Shown piece after piece: positions 48,179 through 59,172 of a stretch of 64,000 bases of DNA. How positions within the stretch are numbered: the stretch's first letter is position 1; the number at the start of each line of letters is the position of its first letter. The notes beneath the pieces are model-generated. The model saw only the letters and a program-made list of their open reading frames with translations. It did no database searches and had not been told where the DNA came from. The position numbers and the translations under genes were made by a program. This DNA is from Dipteris shenzhenensis (lineage: Eukaryota > Polypodiophyta > Polypodiopsida > Gleicheniales). The DNA lies in assembly GCA_047967505.1 (NCBI GenBank), contig CM106541.1; one strand, written 5' to 3'.

Positions 48179-49418
48179 GGACCAATGATGCATGGAAGGA
48201 TGTGGAGACATCAAATGTAGAGGACAACGTACCACCAGTTATGGGGACTATCAATTACACGATTGATGCAGGAGGTATAGAAGAAAACATAACCCCAAAA
48301 ATGGAGAAAATTGCAAGGAATATCATGAATCCTATACTCTTAGAAGAGAACATGGATGAACGTATTGTCTCAACATTGGGGACAAAACTAGATAATCTTA
48401 TTGTTGTTGCAAACATGCATGAAATCATAGCACCTGACAATTTGGATGAGTCAGAAGCCAGCAACTTAAAGGAGAATTTGGATCTATATCCACATAAAAT
48501 TTCTTTGGATATGCCATGATTAACAATCATATTAGACTTGAATGGCCTGTTATTAAGTCGCTGCCTATTCAAGTCTCCAATACATCCGTCTATTATGCAT
48601 GGCAAAAATAGTTATATGGTTGTTCGTCCTGGGTGCATAGAATTTCTTAAAATCTTGCTACAAAGATTTAATGTAGGTATCTGGTCAACTGCGATGGAGC
48701 ATAACATACTTGATATCGTAGGAAAGCTGCAAAATTATGCAAATGAGAGCCTCCCTTTCTTTGTTATATGGTCTCAGCAAGGATGCTACACTTACAGTAA
48801 GACAAGGATAAATAGGCCTGACAAGGTTGGTGTTGAGGCAATGTTCAAACCCTTAGCAAAAATCTCAAAGGCATTTGGATGTGATGCTAGAAGGACAATT
48901 CTTGTTGATGACTCCCCATACAAGGCTTGCATTAGCCCTCCATCAATTGCATATTTCCTTCGACATTTGATGTACAAGACAAGGATGATAATATTCTACT
49001 GAGAGAGTTGATGCCGTACTTACTACAACTCAATGAGACTAGAGATGTGCGCAGCATGATTGAGACAAATCGGTATGGACAATTACCTGTGATGGAGGGG
49101 CATAAGGATTTCAACCTTGTCCAGAAAGTAATTGATGAATGGAGGGAGGAAAATCATGCATGGTCAAGAATGGAATATAAAACAAGAAATCTTCCTCTTG
49201 CAGATCAACTAAGAGAGAGGGATATAGGTGGTAGAGCAACCCATGGTGGTGATGGCCAGGTGCCTAAACTCAATGCATCCCAAATAAGACTTTTAAGGAA
49301 CGCTCCGCAACTCTCTAGCATGAATGCTATGCAAGTTTCTCAATTGGCTATAGACCTAGGGTACAAAGGTCGCTATATCAAGAAATACATTGCTAAGGGC
49401 TACATAACCCGACTATAG
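48179..49418 (+). pseudogene. FCP1/NLI-type HAD phosphatase domain, broken
   Basis: Open from an acceptor at 48178. An acidic leader runs to TGA at 48517-48519. The same frame continues as LTIILDLNGLLLSR (motif I; first Asp kept, second Asp is Asn, as in many plant DLNG relatives), then MVVRPGCIEFLKILLQRFNVGIWSTA (motif II region) and TILVDDSPYKA (motif III). A one-base frame change near 48930-48950 leads to the C-terminal part ending LGYKGRYIKKYIAKGYITRL at 49418. FCP1-type enzymes dephosphorylate Ser/Thr of proteins such as the RNA polymerase II tail. A 47374/48178 GT...AG intron would join it in frame to the upstream ParB/MTase-like gene, so the two may be one gene. Both breaks suggest it is dead. 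Confidence 0.8.
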
Positions 49419-49523
49419 AATGCGTATTTTTCATGAAGGTACATATGTCAAAGTGTTTTTTGATTTTATTTCAATATATATAACTATTGTTGTAGCTAAT
49501 TGAATTTTTCTTTTGTGATGTAG

Positions 49524-50064
49524 ATAGATATACGTTCAAATCAAGCTTGAGTAGGTACATACCAGAACGAGATCCATTTGGACCACCAAAGTTACCTGTC
49601 CCTATCAATGAAGTGTTCTGGATAAAAAATGTGGCTTTTGAGGTGCATGAGTCAACCATTACAGGAGCTGGCTTGGGCTTGTTTGTGCATGGCTCCATCA
49701 AGAGAGGGACTACTATTCTCCATTATGGAGGTGACAGAGCAAGTACTCCTACAGAGACTGGAAGGAATTATGTAGAGTTCATCCAAGGCTAAAGAAGTAC
49801 TCGATCCAAGAGGACCCTATTGTCCCTATGAAGGATATGGTGCATATTGTTGGTGATGTTCAATATGGCAATGTGGCAGGATTTACTAACAGCAATAGAA
49901 ATACCAATGTAAAGCCAAATGTTTGTTATGTATTTTCCCCTGATGTTCCACCTTGGTATGACCCCATGATGAACATAGATATTGCAGAATATGGTCACAT
50001 TTGTATTGAATCCATAGATGATATACATGCAGGAGAGGAGCTATTTGTAGACTATGAGTTTTGA
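49524..50064 (+). pseudogene. SET-like domain protein, frameshifted
   Basis: After a likely acceptor at 49523 the frame gives VFWIKNVAFEVHESTITGAG-LGLFVHGSIKRGTTILHYGG, the first SET strand set (GxGLF, then IxxYGG). Near 49770-49800 the frame changes and resumes as KKYSIQEDPIVPMKDMVHIV, then GNVAGFTNSNRNTNVKPNVC and ends GEELFVDYEF at 50064. GNVAxFxN...PN and GEELxxDYxF are the SET substrate/SAM-site motifs. The usual NHSC is replaced by TNSN. SET enzymes methylate lysines. There are no pre-SET or post-SET cysteines, so it resembles compact stand-alone SET proteins. It may share a transcript with the phosphatase part, 105 bp upstream. Confidence 0.72.
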
Positions 50065-50235
50065 ATAACAACATTGTATATCTTTATACAATCATTACTT
50101 ATGAGAATTACTACTTTCTTGCCAACTATGTAAATTGGTGCGTAATTGTTGTGTGTGAATAATATGCAAACATGTTCATAACTACAGTGTCTCTCGTGCC
50201 ATTCTTTCCGGTGCCATTCTCTTTGGGGCTAGAAA

Positions 50236-50940
50236 TTGAGAGTTTCTTTGGAATCATGATTTATTTCAGGGATTTTAATAGTGTATCAACAAGTTGTTAT
50301 GTTTCCATCCTAAAGTGTACTTTTTTACTTTGCAATGAGTAATCAACATGACATGTAAAGTTATCATTTTACAATAATGATAGTCAATCCAAACATTGAA
50401 AGTGCACAATAAATGATTGTCATTGCCACCTAAATTACATCAAATGCTTGTCATTGCCCATCGATTTTCCATCAACTACATATCTTGCATTCATTCTCCT
50501 CAACTACATATCTTGATTTTCCATCAACTACATATCTTACTAAGTTAAAGAGCCTGTGCGTTTTCATTGCAATACTCATGGTTATTAATTACACTCTACA
50601 TTTTTTAAACGGTGTTTTGGAGATTTTCAAATGAGAATGCTCACAACAAAAGCGAGTCTCAATATCAATGGAAATTCCAGAATTATGAAGGTGTTTTTGA
50701 ACATCACTATGGCTCACGAGATGAATCTAACTCAAATGGGTTTCAAAGTTTATTATTTTTTTGATGATAGCGTAGTTTAGACACTGATATTCTATTTATT
50801 ATTTGAGAATGTAGTTGATATTTCACACTTCATGAATGGCTATCTAGTCTATTTTCACATATTTCTCCTGTTTTTTCATTGAGGGGAGCTACAATTTCTT
50901 CCAAAACTGCCATTCTGGAAATTGGGTTTTTCCCCAAATT
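50236..50940. repeat. 705-bp direct repeat, left copy
   Basis: Starts TTGAGAGTTTCTTTGGAATC and ends 'gggtttttccccaaatt'. Recurs at 52322-53025 with only scattered differences. It contains no gene. The two copies bracket satellite block 2. Confidence 0.93.
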
Positions 50941-52321
50941 GGGAATTGGAAATGGCATTGAGAAGCCTAAACTCACCTGATCATTCTTCTATGTAGCGAT
51001 CACTGTCTCCGTTGTGTAGAGATCATATGGAATTGTGTCAATCTCTGTGGAGAATGCCACCAGTGGAGAATGGTAGTGGTGCCAATCTCATAACATGACC
51101 TGCAATCATGCACAAGGAATCCTAAACTCACATGTGCATTCTTCTATGTAGAGATCACTGTCTCCACTGTGTAGAGATCATATGGAATTGTGTCAATCTC
51201 TGAGTTCATCAAACTCACATGTGGATTGGAATCGGACACCACTCTCCTATGATCATTGGAATACCCCTCCTAGAATAGTAGGGTGAACATTTGTACAAGT
51301 GGAGAATGGCAGTGGTGCCAATCTCTTATTAGGCCCTAAGAAATGGCATTGACAAGCCTAAACTCACATGCTCATTCTTCTATGTAGTGATCACTGTCTC
51401 CGCTGTGTAGAGATCATATGGAATTGTGTCAATCTCTTATTAGGCCTTGGAATGTCAATCTATAGGTTTAGTTTGTCTAGACAACCACTAGTGGAGAATG
51501 GCAATGATGCCAAACTCATGGTGGCACCTACATAATTATACTGAGATCATCAGACTCACATGTGGATTGGAATCGGACACCACTCGCCTATGATCATTGG
51601 AATACCTCTCCTAGAATAGTAGGGTAAACATTTGTACAAGAGAATGGTAGTGGTTCCAATCTCTTATTAGGCCCTAAGAAATGGCATTGAGAAGCCTAAA
51701 CTCACATGTGCATTCTTCTATGTAGTGGTCACTGTCTCCGCTGTGTAGAGATCATATGGAATTGTGTTAATCTCTATGGAGAATGCTAACAGTGGAGAAT
51801 GGTAGTGGTGCCAATCTCATACCATGACCTGAAAACAAGCACAAGGAATCATAAACTCATGTGGATTGGCAGTTTTGCCATTATAGAATGCCACCAATGG
51901 AGAATGGCAGTGGTGCACAAGGAATCCTAAACTCACATGTGCATTCTTTTATGTAGTGATCACTGTCTCTGTTGTGTAGAGAGCATATGGAATTGTGTCA
52001 GTCTCTGAGATCGTCAAACTCACATGTCGATTGGAATCGGACACCACTCTCCTATGATCATTGGAATACCCCTCCTAGAATAGTAGGGTAAACATTTGTA
52101 CAAGTGAAGAATGGCAGTGGTGCCAATCTCTTATTAGGCCCTAAGAAATGTCATTGAGAAGCCTAAACTCCCATGTGCCAATCTCTGTGGAGAATGCCAC
52201 CAGTGGAGAATGGTAGTGGTGCCAATCTCATATCATGACCTGAAAACATGCACAAGGAATCCTAAACTCACATGTGCATTGGCACTTTTGCCATTATCCT
52301 ACTGCCATTCTCCGCTAGTGG
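50941..52321. repeat. higher-order satellite array, block 2
   Basis: 1.38 kb of the same modules as 36556-44207 in the same orientation ('cctcctagaatagtaggg' near 51268, 51605 and 52072). More diverged internally than block 1. Confidence 0.92.
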
Positions 52322-53025
52322 TTGAGAGTTTCTTTGGAATCATGATTTATTTTAGGGATTTCAATGGTGTATCAACAAGTTGTTATGTTTCCATCCTAAA
52401 GTGTACTTTTTTACTTTGCAATGAGTAATCAACATGACATGTAAAGTTATCATTTTACAATAATGATAGTCAGTCCAAAAATTGAAAGTGCACAATAAAT
52501 GATTGTCATTGCCACCTAAATTACATCAAATGCTTGTCATTGCCCATTGATTTTCCATCAACTACATATCTTGCATTCATTCTCCTCAACTACATATCTT
52601 GATTTTCCATCAACTACATATCTTACTAAGTTAAAGAGCCTGTGCGTTTTCATTGCAATACTCATGGTTATTAATTACACTCTACATTTTGTAAACGGTG
52701 TTTTGGAGATTTTCAAATGAGAATGCTCACAACAAAAGCGAGTCTCAATATCAATGGAAATTCCAGAATTATGAAGGTGTTTTTGAACATCACTATGGCT
52801 CACGAGATGAATCTAACTCAAATGGGTTTCAAAGTTTATTATTTTGTTGATGATAACATAGTTTAGACACTGATATTCTATTTATTATTTGAGAATGTAG
52901 TTGATATTTCACACTTCATGAATGGCTATCTAGTCTATTTTCACATATTTCTCCTATTTTTTCATTGAGGGGAGCTACAATTTCTTCCAAAACTGCCATT
53001 TTGGGAATTGGGTTTTTCCCGAATT
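52322..53025. repeat. 705-bp direct repeat, right copy
   Basis: Near-identical to 50236-50940. It ends where unique sequence ('tctaatacggtct') starts. Confidence 0.93.
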
Positions 53026-53641
53026 ATCTAATACGGTCTTAATTTGACTATTATGAATGTCAAAATAACACTCACCTTGTACATGAGCATCTTTCTGCAT
53101 CTACTGCATGTGGGCCACAATCCACAAGGCCGCCAGCCAAATCGTCAAATTCCCATAAGCAATGGGGTATCATCTCCAACACTCACTTTTAGAATTAGCT
53201 AAATAATCAGTTGACCAAACAAGAAAGGCAAAGCATAGCATCATCTTAGATGCTTCTCCTGTAAGAGAACATAATATGCATGCATTGGATGTTAAAGATA
53301 TATGGGTTTAGCATCTACTGCAATGCTCTTGCATCTTAACAAATGCCTGCAACTAGCGAGCAACTAGCAAAGGTGAAAGAAAAACATGTCCAATAGCAAA
53401 ATCATTGTTGGATTGCAAACACCCAGATGGACCCAGGAGGAAAATATTGAGAGAATCCAATCAAGGACTTGAAGTGGACCTTTGGAGGGTTTCCATCATC
53501 CAGGTGACAGAGACCCAAACCAACATGTCCTTAACTTTGACCCCGATGACCTTCTTCATCTTCTTCATCTCCAAGAAGTAAGTGCAATCTCAAAATAAGA
53601 GCAGAGGAGTCAGATTTCCTAAAGTGTTGGTGCTGCATGAA
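53026..53641. other. intergenic, no gene recognised
   Basis: Unique-looking sequence between the direct repeat and copia copy 2. No motif. Confidence 0.5.
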
Positions 53642-53646
53642 TTGGT

Positions 53647-53997
53647 CGTGAAGATAAAGGGAGAGAAGGAAGGAGTCTCACTTGCGGCTTTCTCACATAC
53701 ACAATGGGGGAATACACACAAAGTTGGAGGCTGAAAACAGTTTTCCTCTTCTTAGTTGTGAAAGCCAAAAGAACTCTGATACAAAGAAATAGAAGAACCC
53801 TATATGTGGGTCTCTACCAAACTCAGCTAACTAAGGTGGCATACTAACTGAGCCACGAACTAGGGTACATAAGGATAGCTATCATCCAGCTATTATTCAT
53901 GTGCAGTGTACCAACCGCATCTACAACTAACAAGTCGGTGACATAAATGCACAACGGTCACCCTAGCATATCACGAGTGGAGCTCGATATCTCAACA
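53647..53997 (-). repeat. 3' LTR of copia copy 2
   Basis: 351 bp. Ends at 53997 next to the polypurine tract on the minus strand. The outer base is mutated. Confidence 0.95.
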
Positions 53998-56900
53998 CTC
54001 CCCCTCAAGCTCAATCCCAACTCCTGCACACCAAGCAGGTCTCTGAACTTGCGTAGCTTCTCTATGCCCAATGCCTTCATGACTATGTCAGCTACCTGAT
54101 CCTCTGTGCTGACATAAACTAGATCAATAAGACCTAGTAAAACCTTCTCCCGCACATAGTGATAATGTACCTCAATGTGCTTTGTTCTAGCATGATAGAC
54201 TAGGTTATTTGCCAAGTGTATACTGCTCATGTTGTCACAATAAATGACAATTGGCCCATCTGTAGACTGATGCATATCATAAAGTAGCTTATGCAACCAA
54301 GCTACCTCACATGCAGCCATTGTTGCACCCCTGTACTTAGCCTCTGTGCTCGACAAGGCAACTGTAGGTTGTTTCTTGCTGCTCCAAGTGACTGCAGCAC
54401 TCCTAAAAGAGAACACAAATCCACTGGTAGATCGTCTATCTGAAATACTACCAACCCAATTAGCATCAGTGTATCCATGCAACTGTATCTGAACCCCAGC
54501 CTCATAAAATAGTCCATACTGTAATGTGGACTTCACATACCTGAGTATGCGTCTAGCCGCATCCAAATGCAGTTTCCTTGGAGCCTGCATAGACTGACTT
54601 ACCAATCCAACAGCATCGCTCAAATATGGCCTGGTAATAGTCATATAAATCAAACTTCCTACTATGCGTCTGTACATAGTAGGGTCTTCCAGAAGCTCAC
54701 CTGCATCTATGCTCAACTTCACATTCTGCTCCAAAGGAACTGAAATAGGCTTACAGCCTGTCATCCCATATTTGGATAGCATGTCCAATCCATATTGCCT
54801 CTGTAAGAGCCGTATCCCACTTGGTGATCTAATCACCTCAATGCCCAAGAAATAACGCAGCTCTCCCAAATCCTTCATCTCAAACTTCTACTTCAATAGC
54901 ATTTTCACATGAAGGATATCTTCATCACTATCACATGTGATGATCAAATCATCAACATAAATGACAAGCAGCATAATACCTTTCTCTGTTTTTCTCACAT
55001 AAAGTGAGAAATCTGCCTTGGAAATCTGAAAGCCAATAGTGACAAGATACTATCCTATCTTGTCAGACCATGCTCTAGGTGCTTGCGTCAAGCCATACAA
55101 GGCTTTCTTCAACCTGCAAACAAACTCAGGATGAACAGCATGAACATAACCTGGTGGCTACTCCATAAAGACCTCTTCTTGCAAATCACCATGCAAGAAG
55201 GCATTCTTTACATCCATTTGATGTAAAGACCATCCCTTTGATGCAACCATAGCAATAACTGCTCTTACGGTTGCCATCCTTGCAACCGGACTGAATGTTT
55301 CTTCATAATCAATGCCATATGTCTATGCATACCCCTTGACAACTAATCTTGCCTTGTATCTGTTCACAGAACCATCTGCATTGTGCTTCACCTTATAAAC
55401 CCACTTACAACCAATTGCATTCTTGTCTTTAGGCAAAGGCACCAATTCCCATGTAGCATTTGCTTCCAAGGCATCCATTTCTTCATTCATGGCTTTCTCC
55501 CTTTTTTCTTTTCCCATGGCTTGCTCAAAAGAGTTCTGGTTCTTGTATCACTTTGACCATATAGGCATAGTGAATGGCTGTAAATCCATCATATTTCAGC
55601 CTATCCATAGGATACTTGACTCTAGTAGACCTGTGCAAAATAGGCTCACTACCAGGTGCTCTCAAAACATCCCTGGTCTTCCTTACTCTAGGTGTAACAA
55701 TAGAAGGAATACCCAACTCATCATCAATGCTCTGTTCTGAGCCACTAGATTCACCATCCACATAAGAGTGACCTACATTCACATCAAACATGGGCTGATC
55801 TACCTTCTCTTTTCCTTTTCATGATACCTGCATACCACTATCTGCATCGCTTTGAGGAGATTCTCCTGATCTCAATCTGCCTGTCCATGGCGAAGTATGT
55901 GAACCACTACTAGAGGACACTGCAGGTCCACTAATATTTTGTGAATGCTGCTGTGAATTCTGTGCAGCATTACCATTTTGTGCATCTATACCATCAATCA
56001 CATTTACTGGTTTATACCAGCTGCTCATCTCATCAAAAACAACATCTCTGCTCACTGTAAACTTATGAGTAGAAGGGTTATAGCATCTATACCCTTTCTG
56101 CTGTAGAGAATAACCAATAAAGATGCACTTCTCAGCTTTTGGATCCAACTTGGATCTCAACTCATCTGGCACATGAACATAGGCAATGCAACCAAAAATT
56201 TTCAAATGAGAAATATCTGGTTTCCTACCAATATACATCTCCTCTAGCATCATGCCATGTATTGCTGCAGTGGGAGTCCTGTTCATTATGTAAACTGTTG
56301 TAGCAACTGCTTCAGCCCAATAATAATCTGGTAGATCTTTTTCATTTAGCATGGCCCGAGAAACCTCTCCAATATGCATGTTTTTCCTTTCTACAATTCC
56401 ATTTTGCTGTGGGGTATGACTGCATGAATATTGCTGCTTTATGCCATGCTCCTGCAGGAACCTTGCAAACTCATTTGAGAGGTACTCTCCCCCTCCATCT
56501 GACCTTAGGCATTTTATTTGCAGGCCTGTTTCTTTTTCAGCCATAGCTTTAAAAGCTTTGAAATGCCCAAACACTTTTCTTTTTCATAAAATGCACCCAA
56601 ACTTTTATGCTGTAGTCATTAATAAAAGTGACAAAATAATGAGAGCCTCCAATAGATGCAGCTTTAGTAGTCCACACATCAGAGTGGATTAATTCCAATG
56701 GCTTCTTACTCTCCTGAACATGTCTAGGAAATGGTTTCCTTGCCTGTTTTCCAAATTGATAGGCTTCACATACCTTATGCATTTCTGCAACCTTGAATTT
56801 AGGCAATCCTGCAACAATATTTTTGGCCTGCATTGATTTAAGTCGTTGTACATTAACATGACCAATGCGTTTATGCCAGATATCAATATCTGCAACTACA

Positions 56901-58274
56901 TCGGTCCCATGTGCAAACATTGCTGCACTCAATTCAGGCATGTCCACATCCAACGTAAACATCTTGCCCTTTATCTTCCCTTTTGCTATCAAGCGACCGT
57001 TATTTTTCATATCCTCAACAAAGCATCCATGAGGATTAAATCTGACTTGCAAGCCCTGCTCAACCATTTGACCAACAAAAACCAGATTCTTGGTGATATT
57101 CGGGACATGAAATACATCAGATAGGTATTTCTTTTTCCCATCCTGCATAGACAAAGGAATTTTACCAATCTGCACAATAGGATGTGCAGTATCATCACCA
57201 GTCTCCACAAATCCTAGTCTTTCCATTTTTCTCGCATCCTGCATCCATTCTGCATGACTTGTCATGTGGTTTAATGCACCTGAGTCAACATACCACACAT
57301 CATTACTTTCTTCTACACTTGTCATAGAATTGGTCATGTGCTGCACCATAAACAAATGCTCATTTCTGTCATCACCCTGTCTACTAGAGGATGCATAATT
57401 GCCTTGCTACAATTTTCCATTCATAATGTCATTCTGTTTTTTGTGGCAGTCTTTAGCCATATGACCCATTTTACCACAATAGTAGCATTCAACATTGCTA
57501 TTTGCATTTTGGCCTCTCTGCCATCCACCACGGCCTCTTTGGCTCCCCCTGCCTCTAGAGTTACCACGTCCTCCTCCATAAGACTGGTTTTCTTGAGTTT
57601 GCTACATATTCTGATTTCTATCACGGCCTCTAGATCATCCTTCTCTACCTCTACCTCTACCTCTTCCAGCATTTGAGTAGAAGACAGTTTCTTTTGAAGT
57701 TCCTCCTGAAGAAGATGCACCACCATTTCTCTACTCTTCAGAAATTAGAAGAGCAAACAACTCCTCAAAATCATGAAATTTTTCACGGACGGCAATGGAT
57801 GTCTAAAACTATGCATAATCCTTTCCTAGACCATTCAAGGTCACAGAAACTAGATCATCGTCTTCCACTGGCGACCCAATGGAAGCAAGTGCATTTGCAA
57901 TTTTCTTCACCTTCATGTGGTAGTCATTGATGCTCCTGCAGTTTCGTGGCTTGTGTATTTATGTTGTACATTTTTGCCAAAGTATCCCATGCCTTCTTTG
58001 GCATACTTGCATCCTAAATATGCACAATCATAGAATCTAAAATACTGATAGATATCCAGTACATAACTTTTCTGGCCCTCTCATGCCATCCTTTAAATGC
58101 TTGCATTTCCTATTGATTGGGAACATTAGGAAGAACTGGTTCTTCTTCATTTCTTGTAATAAACTCCCAATAGCCTTTTCCCATAAGGAAATTCGTCATT
58201 CTAAACTTCCATGCTTGGAAGTTGTTCTTGTCAAGCTTTTCAGTGACAATCTGTAAAAGAGAATCAGACGCCAT
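53958..58274 (-). pseudogene. copia gag-pol polyprotein, heavily broken (copy 2)
   Basis: ATG at 58274-58272. Gag spans to about 57360 and has a 45-bp deletion near 57940 and a CX2CX4HX4C-like knuckle near 57450-57490. The protease site reads DSGAL; integrase, RT and RNase H follow to 53958. Stops where copy 1 has CAG: TAG at 58110, 58014, 57809, 57602, 57407, 55323, 55158, 55050 and 54888 (lowest coordinate of each codon). TGA at 55819 replaces CGA. A 5-bp deletion near 56575 shifts the integrase frame. Clearly non-functional, and useful as a comparison for copy 1 since the two carry different lesions. Confidence 0.95.
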
Positions 58275-58803
58275 TACAGAACACTGCAAAATATTTTGTC
58301 ACTGCAAAAAACACAGCTTTTGCCTCACACGGGCAAATCTACAAAACTGACGAAAGTGGTATTTGACCACACAGTCACTTCCTAGTGACGATTTTGCATC
58401 AACAGGCAATAAGGATGATTTTGTAACTCCCAGTATCTCTGCGCACAGGCATATAATGCAATTTCTGCAGCAACTTTTCACCGACTTGCAGAGCAGTGGT
58501 CGCACAGCAAAAACATGGCCTTTTTCTCAGTGCTTCAGAGAACTTCCGCTTCCAAAACGGGCCCCAAAATGGCCTCAAATCAGAAAAATAAAGTCACTGA
58601 GGGCTTTGCCCCAGCCCGCAGCATATATTGCTCTCTCGCCACATCGCGAAGGGCGTCTCAACCTGATACAATGCACTCTTGCACTTTTCGGTTGTGCTAC
58701 CTGCAGAGATTTGCCCCCAAACTTGAAAAAGGAAAGCAACACTGGTCCTCTTACCAGGACACGTGAACTTGGTTTGCTTTCTTTAGCTCCTTACCATGAA
58801 CCA

Positions 58804-58816
58804 GGCTCTGATACCA
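58804..58816 (-). promoter_or_regulatory. primer-binding site of copy 2
   Basis: Reverse complement of TGGTATCAGAGCC, flush with the 5' LTR. Confidence 0.94.
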
Positions 58817-59167
58817 TGTGAAGATAGTGGGAGAGAAGGAAGGAGTCTCACTTGCGGCTTTCTCACATACACAATGGGGGAATACACACAAAGGTGGAGG
58901 CTGAAAACAATTTTCCTCTTCTTAGTTGTGAAAGCCAAAAGAACTCTAATACAAAGAAATAGAAGAACCCTATATGTGGGTCTCAACCAAACTCAGCTAA
59001 CTAAGGTGGCATACTAACTGAGCCACGAACTAGGGTACATAAGGATAGCTGTCATCCAACTATTATTCATGGGTGGTGTACCAACTGCATCTGTAGCTAA
59101 CAAGTCGGTGACATAAATGCACAATGGTCACCCTGGCATATCACAAGTGGAGCTCGATATCTCAACA
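58817..59167 (-). repeat. 5' LTR of copia copy 2
   Basis: 351 bp, TG...CA on either strand. About 95% identical to 53647-53997. Confidence 0.95.
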
Positions 59168-59172
59168 TTGGT

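Larger units (their letters stand above)
53647..59167 (-). mobile_element. Ty1/copia LTR retrotransposon, copy 2 (inverted)
   Basis: LTRs at 58817-59167 (5') and 53647-53997 (3'), 351 bp each, differ at about 19 positions (about 95% identity), nearly all transitions. TTGGT flanks both sides (53642-53646 and 59168-59172) as the target duplication. The LTR edge at 53647 has C where T is expected. A primer site at 58804-58816 and a polypurine tract at 53998-54006 are in place. Same family as copy 1 by LTR and protein but older, in opposite orientation 45 kb away. Confidence 0.96.

Noticed and set aside
50236-53025. The 705-bp pair as LTRs of a retroelement
   Set aside because: Ends are not TG...CA, there is no primer site or polypurine tract, and the interior is satellite.
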